A stretch of 64,000 nucleotides of DNA from CAVORB01 sp963698495 (GCA_963698495.1 CAVORB010000020.1:124001-188000); one strand, 5' to 3'. Positions 1-10,523 are shown, counted from the stretch's first letter. A program made the numbers and translations. The notes: generated by a model from the letters alone, not told the origin.

Positions 1-68
1 GGCATGGGCCGATCCACCAACTGCAACACCTCCGGGCCGCCGGTCTGGCGCATCTCGATTGCCTTCAT
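1..68 (-). CDS. NADPH:quinone oxidoreductase-like protein, N-terminus only (runs off window)
   Basis: Reading leftward from an ATG at 68, the first 22 residues begin MKAIEMRQTGGPEVLQL and continue with VDRPM, the typical N-terminus of zinc-independent quinone oxidoreductases (Qor / MDR superfamily). A good Shine-Dalgarno (GGAGG) lies 7 bases upstream. The rest of the gene is outside the window, so the catalytic and NADPH-binding parts cannot be seen. It is divergent from the hydrolase gene at 138 with about 70 bp between them. Confidence 0.7.
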   Translation of the reverse strand, partial: MKAIEMRQTGGPEVLQLVDRPM

Positions 69-137
69 CGCCTTGCCTCCGTCTCTCGCAGGGTTATGCT
101 TTCGACTATCGCACCTCGATGATGGGGCCGCCCCGCG

Positions 138-800
138 ATGCATGACAAGCCCGAAGACGACCCGGGACTGCTGTATGACGGTCCGGCGGACGCGCGCTGG
201 AGCCTGATCCTGGCGCATGGCGCCGGTCAGGGCATGGACTCCCCGTTCATGGAGACGCTGGCCCAGGCTGCTGGCCGGGCGGGATTACGGGTCGTGCGTT
301 TCGAGTTTCCGTACATGACGCGGATGCGGCTGAGCGGACAGCGCCGCCCGCCGGATCGCGAGCCCGTTCTGCGCGCGCGCTGGAATGAGGTCATCGACCG
401 TGTACTCGCTGACGGCATGGCGTCGGGGCGGCTTCTCATCGGCGGCAAGTCCATGGGCGGGCGCATGGCGAGCCTGATCGCGGACGAGCGGGAGGCGGGC
501 GGGCTGATCTGCCTTGGCTACCCCTTTCATCCCCCGGGCAAGCCGGATCAGCTGCGCGTGGAGCACCTGACGGACCTGCGCACCCCTGCCCTCATCTGCC
601 AGGGCACGCGCGACCCCTTCGGCAACCGGCAAGAGGTCGGCGGCTATCCGTTGAGCCAGCGCATCCGCCTGGCCTGGATCGAGGATGGAGAGCACAGCTT
701 CAAGCCCCGCAAACAGTCCGGACGCACCTGGGAGCAGAACCTGGAGCAGGCGGCCGCAGAGATCGTGTCATTCGCCGCATCCCTGAAGACGCGGGCCTGA
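138..800 (+). CDS. alpha/beta hydrolase family protein (KANL3/Tex30-like)
   Basis: A 220-residue soluble protein of the alpha/beta-hydrolase superfamily. It shows an early HGAG oxyanion-type motif at residues 27-30, a nucleophile elbow GKSMGG at 103-108 (nucleophile Ser105), a likely acidic residue in GTRDP (Asp159) and a late His in GEHSF (His186), all in the order expected of the Ser-Asp-His triad. The small size without a lid domain matches the KANL3/Tex30 type found in many proteobacteria. The substrate is unknown. It is followed after 56 bp by a cupin gene on the same strand. Confidence 0.85.
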   Translation: MHDKPEDDPGLLYDGPADARWSLILAHGAGQGMDSPFMETLAQAAGRAGLRVVRFEFPYMTRMRLSGQRRPPDREPVLRARWNEVIDRVLADGMASGRLLIGGKSMGGRMASLIADEREAGGLICLGYPFHPPGKPDQLRVEHLTDLRTPALICQGTRDPFGNRQEVGGYPLSQRIRLAWIEDGEHSFKPRKQSGRTWEQNLEQAAAEIVSFAASLKTRA

Positions 801-856
801 CCGAGCCGAAACCGAAAAACCACAGCGACATAGACGAGCCTGGCGGAACGAGCATC

Positions 857-1168
857 ATGCAGATCGAGCACTGGGACCCGGCGCGCGACGGCGCGCTCAG
901 CGAGACGAACATGCGGCGCAAGCTGGAGGACCGCGGCTACCTGGTCCACAGGTACGTCTATCCCCCGGGCACCTACTTCCCCGATCACGACCACGGGGTG
1001 GACAAGATCGACGGCGTGCTCTCGGGGCGGTTCCGGATGACCATGGGCGGCACCAGCGTGGTGCTGGAGGCGGGCGACCTGCTGGTCGTGCCCATGCACG
1101 TTTTCCACAGTGCGGAGGTGGTGGGCGACGAGCCGGTAGTGAGCCTGGACGCGGTCAGAGCGCCCTAA
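857..1168 (+). CDS. cupin-domain protein
   Basis: A 103-residue single-domain cupin. The first conserved box carries His44 and His46 (DHDH) with Lys50/Asp52 where the usual glutamate would be; the second box is GDLLVVP...H with His84. This points to a small double-stranded beta-helix that probably binds one metal ion. The function is not predictable beyond the fold. It lies in the same direction as the upstream hydrolase and may be co-transcribed with it; the next gene starts 108 bp later. Confidence 0.8.
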   Translation: MQIEHWDPARDGALSETNMRRKLEDRGYLVHRYVYPPGTYFPDHDHGVDKIDGVLSGRFRMTMGGTSVVLEAGDLLVVPMHVFHSAEVVGDEPVVSLDAVRAP

Positions 1169-1276
1169 CGACCGGGAACGCCGGCGCGTCTTTTCGATTT
1201 TCCTCGCGGTCTTTCGGGCGCAGAATTATCCGGACCCGCTCTCTGCGGCGGGCATCCTGTCCTCGGAGCTCATCCC

Positions 1277-2854
<1,578 letters not shown>

Positions 2855-2890
2855 CGCCGGGGCCCTGGATCGGGGACGCTCGGCCGGAGA

Positions 2891-2980
2891 TCAGGGCCGG
2901 TCGGACCGCTCCCGGGTCCGGGACAGGATGTGCAGCCCGATGAGGCGCGCGACGACCACTGCCAGGTAGAGCTGGGCCGA
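2891..2980 (-). pseudogene. C-terminal remnant of an Ion_trans_2 (potassium-channel type) protein
   Basis: The last 29 codons before a TGA at 2891 on the minus strand encode SAQLYLAVVVARLIGLHI followed by a basic tail. The segment QLYxAVxVARLxGLH closely resembles the end of bacterial two-TM ion-channel proteins, where it follows the pore helix. Upstream in the same frame the sequence becomes Arg/Pro-rich and no selectivity filter or earlier transmembrane helix can be found. I read this as the truncated tail of a lost channel gene between two convergent genes. It is short, so chance resemblance is possible. Confidence 0.45.
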
Positions 2981-3033
2981 CAACGGCCGCCGCCAACCCG
3001 AAGCCGCGGGGCGCCACGCCTCGCAAGCCTCTC

Positions 3034-3414
3034 TCAGGGCTCGGGCTCGCCCTCGCCCTGCTCGTACTCGCTGGCGCGGCGCGCATCGCCGCGGACCCGG
3101 TGCACCGGATAGCGCCGCTCGTTGAGGGCGATCTTCTCCTCGGCGGCGGCGAGCAGATCGAGGTCCAGGCGTTCGGAGAGACGGATCAGGTAGATCAGGA
3201 TGTCGGCCATCTCGCGGCCCACTTCCCGCTTCTTGCCGGCATCCAGGGAGGCGCTCTGCTCCTCGCTCAGCCACTGAAAGTGCTCCAGCAGCTCGCCGCA
3301 CTCGCCCGCCAGGGCCATGGCGAGATTTTTCGGCGAATGGAACTGCTCCCAATCGCGCTCGCGCGCGAAGCGGAGCAGGCGCCGGTTCAGGTTGGAGAGG
3401 CTGTCCTCGGGCAT
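3034..3414 (-). CDS. MazG-like nucleotide pyrophosphohydrolase
   Basis: A 126-residue all-alpha NTP pyrophosphohydrolase of the MazG/DCTPP1 (RS21-C6) type, expected to hydrolyse (d)NTPs to the monophosphate plus pyrophosphate, often to remove abnormal nucleotides. The metal-binding pattern is present: Glu38 and Glu41 (GECGELLEHFQW) and Glu68/Asp71 (EMADILIYLI). I chose the ATG at 3414, which lies 13 bases after the argH stop with a TGAGGA ribosome site; longer in-frame extensions overlap argH and are low-complexity. It is the second gene of an argH operon. Confidence 0.88.
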   Translation of the reverse strand: MPEDSLSNLNRRLLRFARERDWEQFHSPKNLAMALAGECGELLEHFQWLSEEQSASLDAGKKREVGREMADILIYLIRLSERLDLDLLAAAEEKIALNERRYPVHRVRGDARRASEYEQGEGEPEP

Positions 3415-3427
3415 GGTGCGGTGATCC

Positions 3428-4840
3428 TCATTGCACGGGCTCGGACGGGGGGCCGAGCCTTTCCCGAGCGCGGGCGACGGCTTCGCGCACCTGGCGCGGG
3501 GCGGTGCCACCGAGGTGATCGCGGGCGGCTACCGAACCCTCCAGGGTGAGCACGCCGAACACGTCCTCACCGATGGCCGGCGAGAACCGCCTGAGCTCGT
3601 CCAGGGTCAGCTCGGCGAGGTCGCGGCCCTCCCGCACCCCGAGGGCGACCGCCTTGCCCACCATCTCGTGTGCGTCGCGGAAGGGAACGCCCTTGCGCAC
3701 CAGGTAGTCCGCGAGATCCGTGGCGGTGGCGAACCCCTGGCGGGCGGCGGCGCGCATGCGCCCGTGGTTGCAGGTGAGCCGCGCCATCATCTCGGCGAAG
3801 ACCTTGAGGGAGCCCTTGAGATTGTCGACGGTGTCGAACAGGGGCTCCTTGTCCTCCTGGTTGTCCTTGTTGTAGGCGAGAGGCTGGCCCTTCATCAGGG
3901 TCAGGAGGCCCATGAGATGCCCGAAGATGCGCCCGGTCTTGCCGCGCACCAGCTCCGGGACGTCGGGGTTCTTCTTCTGCGGCATGATGGATGAGCCGGT
4001 GCAGAAGCCGTCGGACAGCTCGACGAAGCCGAACTGGGCGGAGGACCAGAGGATGAGCTCCTCGGAGAAGCGCGACAGGTGCATCATCAGGATCGCCGCG
4101 TCGGCGGTGAACTCGATCGCGAAGTCCCGATCCGAGACCGCGTCCAGGGAATTCTCAGCCGGGCGGTCGAAGCCCAGCAGCTCTGCGGTGTATTCGCGGT
4201 CGACGGGATAGGTCGTCCCCGCCAGCGCAGCGGCGCCGAGCGGCATGACGTTGACCCGCCGGCGGCAGTCGGCGAGCCGCTCCCGGTCGCGCTCCAGCAT
4301 CTCGAACCAGGCCAGCATGTGATGGCCGAAGGTGACGGGCTGGGCGACCTGCAGATGGGTGAAGCCCGGGAGTATGGTCTCGGCCTCGCGCTCGGCCAGG
4401 TCGAGCAGGGCCGCTTGCAGGCGCGCGATCGCGGCGCGGATCGCATCGATCTCGTCGCGCAGGTACAGCCGCACGTCGGTGGCCACCTGGTCGTTGCGCG
4501 AGCGCCCGGTGTGGAGCTTCTTGCCGGCCTCGCCGATGTCCGCGGTCAGGGCCGACTCCAGGTTCATGTGCACGTCTTCGAGGGGAATCGACCACTCGAA
4601 GTCGCCGGCCTCGATACGCTCGCGGATGCGGTTCAAGCCGGCGACGATGGCGTCGCGCTCGGCGTCGGTCAGGATGCCCTGCCGGGCGAGCATGGTCGCG
4701 TGGGCGATGGAGCCCTCGATGTCGTAGCGATAGAGCCGCCGATCGAACTCGACCGAGGCGGTGAAGGCCTCGACGAAGGCGTCCGTCGGCTCGTTGAAGC
4801 GCCCGGCCCAGGGCTTGGAGGAGGGGTTCTGCTCGTTCAT
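3428..4840 (-). CDS. argH: argininosuccinate lyase
   Basis: Last step of arginine synthesis: argininosuccinate to arginine plus fumarate. The 470-residue protein has all fumarase/aspartase-superfamily signatures: HTGRSRNDQ at 110-118, THLQVAQP at 161-168, and the flexible catalytic loop GSSIMPQKKNPD at 282-293. Length is normal. It is divergent from algZ with a 75 bp gap. The argH-algZ-algR arrangement is conserved in Pseudomonas, Xanthomonas and relatives. A MazG-like gene follows 13 bp downstream. Confidence 0.97.
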   Translation of the reverse strand: MNEQNPSSKPWAGRFNEPTDAFVEAFTASVEFDRRLYRYDIEGSIAHATMLARQGILTDAERDAIVAGLNRIRERIEAGDFEWSIPLEDVHMNLESALTADIGEAGKKLHTGRSRNDQVATDVRLYLRDEIDAIRAAIARLQAALLDLAEREAETILPGFTHLQVAQPVTFGHHMLAWFEMLERDRERLADCRRRVNVMPLGAAALAGTTYPVDREYTAELLGFDRPAENSLDAVSDRDFAIEFTADAAILMMHLSRFSEELILWSSAQFGFVELSDGFCTGSSIMPQKKNPDVPELVRGKTGRIFGHLMGLLTLMKGQPLAYNKDNQEDKEPLFDTVDNLKGSLKVFAEMMARLTCNHGRMRAAARQGFATATDLADYLVRKGVPFRDAHEMVGKAVALGVREGRDLAELTLDELRRFSPAIGEDVFGVLTLEGSVAARDHLGGTAPRQVREAVARARERLGPPSEPVQ

Positions 4841-4915
4841 CGCGGCCTGCGGGAAGTGGTAAATTCCGGGGCGAAACCGGTGATAATGATCGCCCGAGGG
4901 ATTTTACACGCTTCG

Positions 4916-6004
4916 ATGTCCCCACCCATGGAGCATTTGGATACCTTGTTGCCGGAACCGCCGGCGGAGCCCGAGGGGTTCCTGCCGGACTTCTGCCGCA
5001 TCCCCATGGTGTTCGGGGTGATGCTGACGGCGCAGCTGATCGCGATCGTGCTCGCGCTGGCCTCGCCGAGCCCGGTGTCCGAGTTCTGGGAGCGTCTGGG
5101 GCTGCTGTCGCTCTACATCCAGCTGATCGCACTGACCGGGGCCAGCCTCCTGTGCCTGCTGCGACGGCCCCTGCGGCGGCTGGACGACCGCTCGGCGGCG
5201 GTGGCCGCCTGGCTCCTGCTGCTGGCAGTCACGGCCCTGGTGAGCTGGGCGGCCTACGAGCTCCTGCCGGTCGGGGACGGCTCGCCCTTCCCGCCCGACG
5301 GTCTCTTGGGGTTCCTCGCCCGCGGCCTGGGCATTTGCGCCGTGGTCGGCGCCCTGCTCCTGCGCTACCTGTATCTGCACTACTTGTGGCGCCGACAGGT
5401 GGAGGCGGAGGCGGACGCCCGCTTCCAGAAGCTGCAGGCACGGATTCGCCCGCACTTCCTGTTCAACAGCCTCAACACCATCGCCAATCTGATTCACAAG
5501 GACGCCGATCTCGCCGAGGAGCTGCTCCAGGACCTGGCCGATCTCTTCCGGGCGGCCCTCGGCAAGGACGGCCAGACGACAACGCTCGCCGAGGAGATCT
5601 CCCTCTCGCACCACTATCTGAACATCGAGAAGCAGCGCCTCGGGGAGCGCCTGCGGGTGGAGTGGGACGTCGACGAGCTCCCTGGCGACGCCATGCTCCC
5701 GCCGCTGATCCTCCAGCCCTTGGTGGAGAACGCCGTGTATCACGGCATCCAGCCGTCGCGCGCGCCCGGCCTGATCAGCATCGGCGGTCGCTACCGTCGC
5801 GGCCAGGTGAACCTCTCCATCCGCAACACGCTGCCGGGCGATCCAGGGCGCGAGCGCCACTCGGGCGGCAACCGCGTGGCCCTCGAGAACGTGCGCCAGC
5901 GGCTCGCGGCCATGTACCCCGGGGCGGGCCGCGTGGTCCAGGCGCGCGTCGAGGGCGACTACCAGGTGCGGCTCGTGTTTCCCTACCCCTGGAAAGAGCA
6001 TTGA
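4916..6004 (+). CDS. algZ: LytS-type sensor histidine kinase AlgZ/FimS family
   Basis: A 362-residue membrane sensor kinase. Four hydrophobic helices occupy about residues 28-52, 62-83, 95-118 and 130-155, followed by a His_kinase (PF06580) domain with the phospho-acceptor His180 in RIRPHFLFNSLNT and a nucleotide-binding N box LVENAVYHG around 264. Length and order match Pseudomonas AlgZ/FimS. ATG 4916 is taken as start; ATG 4928 is also possible. Its TGA overlaps the TTG start of the response regulator (TTGA), so the two are translationally coupled. The partner regulator is frameshifted in this sequence. Confidence 0.88.
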   Translation: MSPPMEHLDTLLPEPPAEPEGFLPDFCRIPMVFGVMLTAQLIAIVLALASPSPVSEFWERLGLLSLYIQLIALTGASLLCLLRRPLRRLDDRSAAVAAWLLLLAVTALVSWAAYELLPVGDGSPFPPDGLLGFLARGLGICAVVGALLLRYLYLHYLWRRQVEAEADARFQKLQARIRPHFLFNSLNTIANLIHKDADLAEELLQDLADLFRAALGKDGQTTTLAEEISLSHHYLNIEKQRLGERLRVEWDVDELPGDAMLPPLILQPLVENAVYHGIQPSRAPGLISIGGRYRRGQVNLSIRNTLPGDPGRERHSGGNRVALENVRQRLAAMYPGAGRVVQARVEGDYQVRLVFPYPWKEH

Positions 6005-6775
6005 GAATCCTGATCGCCGACGACGAGGCCCCGGCGCGGGAACGCCTGCGCAGATTGCTCATCAGAGCTGGGTTACGAGCAGGAGATCGCGGGGGAGGCG
6101 GCGGACGGCGAGGAGGCCCTGGCCGCCTGCGCCGCCGGCGAGATCGACCTGGTGCTGCTCGACATCCGAATGCCGGGCATGGACGGGCTGCAGACCGCGG
6201 GCCGCCTGGCGATGCTCGACCCGCCCCCGGCGGTGATCCTGGTCACGGCCTACGGCGAGTACGCCCTGCGCGCCTTCGAGCACCGAGTCGCCGACTACCT
6301 GGTCAAGCCGGTGCGCCGCGAGCGGCTGCAGGAGGCCTTGCGGCGGGTGCAGGTGCCGAGCCGGCCGCAGCGCGTCACCCTCGGCGCCCCGCTCGCCTCC
6401 GATCCCAATCGGCGCCGCCACTTCACGGCGCACTACCGGGGCGGGCTGCGGACCGTCCCCATCGAGGACGTGATCTATCTGCAGGCGGACCAGAAATACG
6501 TCACCGTGCGGCATCGCGGGGGCAGCATCCTGGTCGACGAATCGCTGAAGGCCCTGGAGGACGAGCTCGGCGACCTGTTCGTTCGCATCCACCGCAACGC
6601 CCTGGTGGCGCGGAGTTACCTGCTGGGGCTGGAGAAGGCGGCGGACGGCAGCAGCCTGGCGCGGCTTCGCGGCTGCGACGAGCGGCTCGCCATCAGCCGG
6701 CGCCACCTCACCGACGTCAGACGCTGGCTGCGGCAAGGGACGCTGGATTCACAAGGCTTGCGGAACCCTACCTGA
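6001..6775 (+). pseudogene. algR: LytTR-family response regulator AlgR, frameshifted copy
   Basis: The start overlaps the kinase stop (TTG at 6001) and reads LRILIADDEAPARERLRRLL, a normal receiver N-terminus. After codon 20 the frame is lost; removing one base (A6061) restores ELGYEQEIAGEAADGEEAL and continues through the phospho-acceptor LLDIRMPGMDG, LVKPVRRE and a complete C-terminal LytTR DNA-binding domain (VIYLQADQKYVTVRH, FVRIHRNALV) to the stop at 6775. Apart from this single-base shift the 257-codon gene is complete. Either the base is an artefact or the regulator is truncated. If real, the kinase has lost its partner. Confidence 0.85.
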
Positions 6776-6849
6776 GCAAGAGAACCTTCAGATGCCTCGA
6801 TCCGCCTCTCCTCCGGGCGGAAAGACGAGTGCAGCGCCAGACCAGGGCA

Positions 6850-8793
6850 CTACCAGGACCCGCCTCCCCCTCCTCCGCCCCCGCCCCCGGAAAACCCGCC
6901 GCCACCGGAGCTGCCGCCGCTCTTGGACGGCGCTGAGGAGGAAACGCCGCTGCTGGCCAAGCGGTTGATGTCGCGCCCGAGATGATCGAAGCTCCCCCCC
7001 TCGTACCACACAGGCATCGTCACCAGTCCGTCGAACCGGCTCGACCAAGCCGCGACCAAGCCGAACAGGGCGGCATAGGGCAGCGTGCGCTCGAAGTACT
7101 CGGGGTCCTCCTGCAGTAACAATCGGAGCCGGGGCTCCTCGGCCCGCTGCATGAATTTCCTGAATCCGAGCAGCTCGCTCTGCGTTCGCGCACCGAGCAG
7201 GGTGCGCCGGGGCATCTGCCAGGCGAACATCAGCAGGCCGATCACCAATAGGCTGGTGGGAACCAAGGGTTCGGCGAGGATCGCTCCCCAGCCCGGAAAG
7301 GAGAGGTCGAGCAGGGACGAGAAGACCGGCAGTACCTGGCTGAAAATCGCCGCTGCGACCACCGCTGGCAGCACAAGCCGCAATCCGCCGCCTCTGCCGG
7401 CACGAAAGACGCGGGACCCGGAAACGGCGACGATGACAACGAAGATCAGGGCGGCAACGGCGAGGAACCTGATTTCGGGCGCAAGGGATGAGCGCCAGAA
7501 CGCCAGCCCCAGAAACAGCGCCCCCAGAAAGGCCGCTCCCACCAGGTACTTGATGCGTACCGTCCTGGGATTCTCGGGGAACAGGCCATGCTCCACGCCG
7601 CGTTCGTGAATGCGCGCCTTTGCCTGGTCGAGCCACCGCGTGCGCTCGGCAACGACCGAGGCGCTCTCCACGCTGCCGGGGGAGAAACGGTCCCCGCGAC
7701 AGAAGAAGCTCTCCAGCAGATAGCGCTTGTACGGCGGAAGCTCGCTCCAGTCCCGCCGCGGGCGGAGTCTCACCAGCACGACCCGGCCGCCCTTGATCAG
7801 TTTCGAGATGATCCCCTCCTCCTGGGGGTGCTCGACCTTGATCCAGCCGTCACGGGCGAGCTCGATGACGGTTCCGGTGAGGTCGGGGTCGTCCAGGGAC
7901 TGATCGATCAGCAACCCGGCCTCGGCCGCCTCCAGGTCCCTCGGCGGCTGGTAGCGCACCACGACGGGACCGGTGGCGGGGTCGCGGCCGATTCGGTTCC
8001 AGTGCCTCCAGGCAAGGAAGAGCCCGAGCACCATCAGCGGCCAGGCCCAGAGGTGAGGAAGCGCCTGCCCGAAGGCCGCCGCGCCCGTCGGATGAGCGGT
8101 CGCGGGGATCGCGCCGACCGGAAAGCTGGCCTCAACCGTCACGCCCTCGTGCGGGGCGAGCGGTCCGGCCGTGACGGTGAAAACCCCCTCATCTGGATTC
8201 CACTCGGAGCGGCCCCTGCGATCGGTTGACCCCCAAGGCCCGGTGTAAAAGCCGCTCTGGAGGTCGGGATGGCCCTGCAATTCCTCGGGCAGCCGCAGCC
8301 GGACCTCGGCCGCCTGGATAGGAACGGCCCACCCGGTGCCGATCGCGTTCCAGCGGAAAGCGTCCCGCTCCCCCGCGGGAAGCAGAGCATCCATTACCTG
8401 ATAGCGGATCTCGTACCTATGCCGACCCGAGATGGTAAGGCCCGGATCACCGATGCGCAGCCGCAGCATCGGCCCCGCGTCGCCGTGCACGGACTCCTCC
8501 GCCCATCGCGCCGCTTGGCGATCCTGCTCGATGCTGATTCCGCTGATGTTCAGCGTCCGCCGCCCGCCCCAGGGGGCGGGGACGGTCATCGGGATGTCCC
8601 GGTAGATACCGTGGCGGTGGAGGTCGCCAAAATCGTAATCGATCCGCTCCTCGACCAGCAGCGAGCCGTCGGCACCCGCCACCAGCGACGCGCGGTAGTC
8701 GCGGATCTCCTCACCCTGAACAAGAGTGGCGGTCCAGCCGAGAATCAAGAGGGCAAGCAGGCGCTTCCCCCGCCTGCCCAGGCCCGGCTTCAC
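6850..8793 (-). CDS. DUF2207 (YciQ-like) membrane protein with glycine-rich tail
   Basis: A 647-residue protein: a signal-like helix near residues 9-25 (RLLALLILGWTATLVQG), an extracytoplasmic DUF2207 domain to about residue 270, several transmembrane helices, and a Gly-rich end (GGGGFSGGG repeated, ending GGSW), all hallmarks of the YciQ family. The start is a GTG at 8793 whose first base is shared with the TAG stop of lemA (TAGTG), so the pair is translationally coupled. LemA with DUF2207 is a common bacterial pairing of unknown function at the envelope. No defect seen. Confidence 0.88.
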   Translation of the reverse strand: MKPGLGRRGKRLLALLILGWTATLVQGEEIRDYRASLVAGADGSLLVEERIDYDFGDLHRHGIYRDIPMTVPAPWGGRRTLNISGISIEQDRQAARWAEESVHGDAGPMLRLRIGDPGLTISGRHRYEIRYQVMDALLPAGERDAFRWNAIGTGWAVPIQAAEVRLRLPEELQGHPDLQSGFYTGPWGSTDRRGRSEWNPDEGVFTVTAGPLAPHEGVTVEASFPVGAIPATAHPTGAAAFGQALPHLWAWPLMVLGLFLAWRHWNRIGRDPATGPVVVRYQPPRDLEAAEAGLLIDQSLDDPDLTGTVIELARDGWIKVEHPQEEGIISKLIKGGRVVLVRLRPRRDWSELPPYKRYLLESFFCRGDRFSPGSVESASVVAERTRWLDQAKARIHERGVEHGLFPENPRTVRIKYLVGAAFLGALFLGLAFWRSSLAPEIRFLAVAALIFVVIVAVSGSRVFRAGRGGGLRLVLPAVVAAAIFSQVLPVFSSLLDLSFPGWGAILAEPLVPTSLLVIGLLMFAWQMPRRTLLGARTQSELLGFRKFMQRAEEPRLRLLLQEDPEYFERTLPYAALFGLVAAWSSRFDGLVTMPVWYEGGSFDHLGRDINRLASSGVSSSAPSKSGGSSGGGGFSGGGGGGGGGGSW

Positions 8794-9344
8794 TAGAACT
8801 TCACCCGCGGCGCGGCGCGTTCTCCCGCGTCCTCCAGCTCGAAGTACTCCCGGGTCCCGAAGGAGAACAGCCGGGCAACCGCCATGTCGGGAAAGGAATC
8901 GACCCTGGTGTTGTAGTCGCGGATGACGGCGTTGTAGTAACGGCGCGCGTTCTGGATGGCATCCTCGATCTCGGAAAGCTGTGTCTTCAGCTCCAGGAAG
9001 TTGGCGCTGGCCTTGAGGTCCGGATAGGCCTCGGCGAGCGCGAAGATCTGCCGCAGCGCGGCGGTCAGGGACGATTCCGCTACTTCCTGCTCGTGGACGG
9101 TGGAGGCGTCGATCCCCAATTGCCGGGCCTCGACCACCCGCTCCAGGGTCTCTTTCTCGTGGGTTGCGTATCCCTTGACCGTCTCGACCAGGTTGGGGAT
9201 CAGGTTGTGGCGCCGCTTGAGCTGAACGTCGATGTCGGACCAGGAGGAATCGCCCTGTGCCCGCAGCGAGACGAAGCTGTTGTAGATGACGATCGCCCAG
9301 AACAGGACGATGCCGAGGATACCCGCGATGATCCAACCTTCCAT
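8793..9344 (-). CDS. lemA: LemA family protein
   Basis: A 183-residue protein with one N-terminal membrane helix (MEGWIIAGILGIVLFWAIVI) followed by a long alpha-helical LemA domain. Diagnostic segments are SWSDIDVQLKRRHNLIPNLV, YATHEKETLERV, LFALAEAYPDL-type (here IFALAEAYPDLKA) and YNAVIRDYN. ATG 9344 has a GGCGGAGGCAGGC ribosome site; upstream codons in the same frame look non-coding. First gene of a two-gene unit with the DUF2207 gene. A second LemA paralogue with a different partner is at 41171. Confidence 0.92.
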   Translation of the reverse strand: MEGWIIAGILGIVLFWAIVIYNSFVSLRAQGDSSWSDIDVQLKRRHNLIPNLVETVKGYATHEKETLERVVEARQLGIDASTVHEQEVAESSLTAALRQIFALAEAYPDLKASANFLELKTQLSEIEDAIQNARRYYNAVIRDYNTRVDSFPDMAVARLFSFGTREYFELEDAGERAAPRVKF

Positions 9345-9715
9345 TGCCTGCCTCCGCCTGTGATGGGAAGACGATCTTAGGCTGACCCGGTGCTGCAAAG
9401 CCGAGATCGCCCCGTGGTGCTCGTGCCGCAAGCCTGGCGGCAACCCGCGCAGGGCCGATCCTGATGACACCGGATTGCCACAGACTGGTCAAGGCGTTCC
9501 GTAGCACTTTGGGGAAACAGCCGCGAGATCCTTGGCCGCCGTGCTGCCCCGCACACCCCAGGCCTAAGATGCCCGGGTCGCCGTCACGCCATTTTCAGAA
9601 TATGAAAAAATACCTTGCGTATTTTAGAATCTTCTAATATTGTGTGCCCCACGAGATCGCAAACAACAACGCTCTCGCTTGCTGTTCCCAACTAAATCCA
9701 ATTCGGAGAATCTTA
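9345..9715. promoter_or_regulatory. divergent intergenic region with AT-rich promoter of the sulfur globule gene
   Basis: A 371 bp gap between the divergent lemA and sulfur globule genes. Its right part (about 9590-9650) is strikingly AT-rich for this genome and holds a perfect 6-2-6 dyad, TTAGAA-TC-TTCTAA, at 9624-9637, continuing into TAATAT that could serve as a -10 element. The leader from there to the start codon contains a good ribosome site (GGAG at 9705-9708). No additional gene is visible in the gap. The dyad shares the core TTCTAATA with the TauE/SoxW-like promoter at 63.1 kb. Confidence 0.5.
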
Positions 9716-10075
9716 ATGAAAAAGCTCGCTACTGCTGCCGCTATCGCCGCTCTGCTCGGTGCTTCCGCTTCCGCTTCCGCCTTCTGGGGCGGTGGTCCTT
9801 GGGGTGGTGGTCCTGGTTACGGCTCCGGCGCCAACGACTGGTGGAATGACATGATGGGCGACGGGTACGGTGACTTCAATATGAGCATGTCCGGCGGCGG
9901 ACGTGGCTACGGCCGCGGCTACAACCGCTGGAACGACTACTACGGCTACGGTCCGTATGGCTACGGCGGCCCCTACGGCTACGGTGCTCCTTACGGCGGC
10001 GGCTACCCCTACGCGGCGCCCTACGGCGCTCCGGTCGCCCCGCCGGCTGCCCCGGCCCCTGCGGCCACCAAGTAA
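9716..10075 (+). CDS. sulfur globule protein (CV1/CV2 type)
   Basis: A 119-residue secreted structural protein of the envelope that surrounds intracellular (periplasmic) sulfur globules in purple sulfur bacteria. It has a Sec signal peptide (MKKLATAAAIAALLGASASASA, cleavage before FWGGG) and a mature part built of Gly/Tyr/Pro repeats (GYGPYGYGGPYGYGAPYGGG) ending in a Pro/Ala tail. This is the pattern of Allochromatium Sgp proteins CV1 and CV2. Start ATG 9716 has a GGAG ribosome site 7 bases upstream; a longer in-frame start would disrupt the signal peptide. Which paralogue (sgpA or sgpB) it is cannot be decided. It is the strongest lineage marker in the window. Confidence 0.9.
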   Translation: MKKLATAAAIAALLGASASASAFWGGGPWGGGPGYGSGANDWWNDMMGDGYGDFNMSMSGGGRGYGRGYNRWNDYYGYGPYGYGGPYGYGAPYGGGYPYAAPYGAPVAPPAAPAPAATK

Positions 10076-10129
10076 GGACTTCCTACATATCTAGACGCGG
10101 GCTCATGCACATGGAGGTGCATACTCGCG

Positions 10130-10178
10130 CAGGCTTCGCCAGGCGCATCTGATCGCACGATTGTTGCGCCGAAGCCTG
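10130..10178. repeat. long bulged hairpin downstream of the sulfur globule gene
   Basis: Arms CAGGCTTCG (10130-10138) and CGAAGCCTG (10170-10178) pair perfectly over 9 bp; after a small bulge, GCGCA (10143-10147) pairs with TGCGC (10165-10169), leaving an AT-richer loop. A smaller dyad ATGCAC/GTGCAT sits just before it (10107-10124 region). There is no U-tract, so it is not a classical terminator; a transcript-stabilising 3' structure or small RNA is possible. Confidence 0.4.
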
Positions 10179-10494
10179 GCCCCTCTGGCGTCGGGGGGAG
10201 GTTGTGAGCGGCAAGCAGTATCGCAGTAGCGAGCTCCTTCCTTCGACGCCACCCATCTCCCTCTTGCTACTTCGCGCATCTTCCAAGCAGCGAAAGGAGA
10301 TGATGCTTTCATCCCATCAGCATCGCTGATCTCGCCGTTCCCCTAGACTTCCCCCAAGTCCCCGTGAGCTTCGCGGAGCGCCGTGCCTGTCGTAACGGGC
10401 GTGCGGCCCGTCGGCCATTGCCAGAACGCATTCAAAGGGCTCGCTCGATCTGTGCTCGAGCAGAAGCGGAGGTCGAAGACCAGCGAGCAGGGCA

Positions 10495-10523
10495 CGGCAT
10501 GCGCCTCCGTGGCCCGCATGCCG
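10495..10523. repeat. perfect 9-bp inverted repeat
   Basis: CGGCATGCG (10495-10503) is complementary to CGCATGCCG (10515-10523) with an 11-base loop. It lies in the gene-poor region with no flanking gene to explain it. Confidence 0.4.

Noticed and set aside
4079..4915. An N-terminal extension of about 279 codons in frame with algZ
   Set aside because: It is antisense to argH and low-complexity; the AlgZ family starts near 4916.
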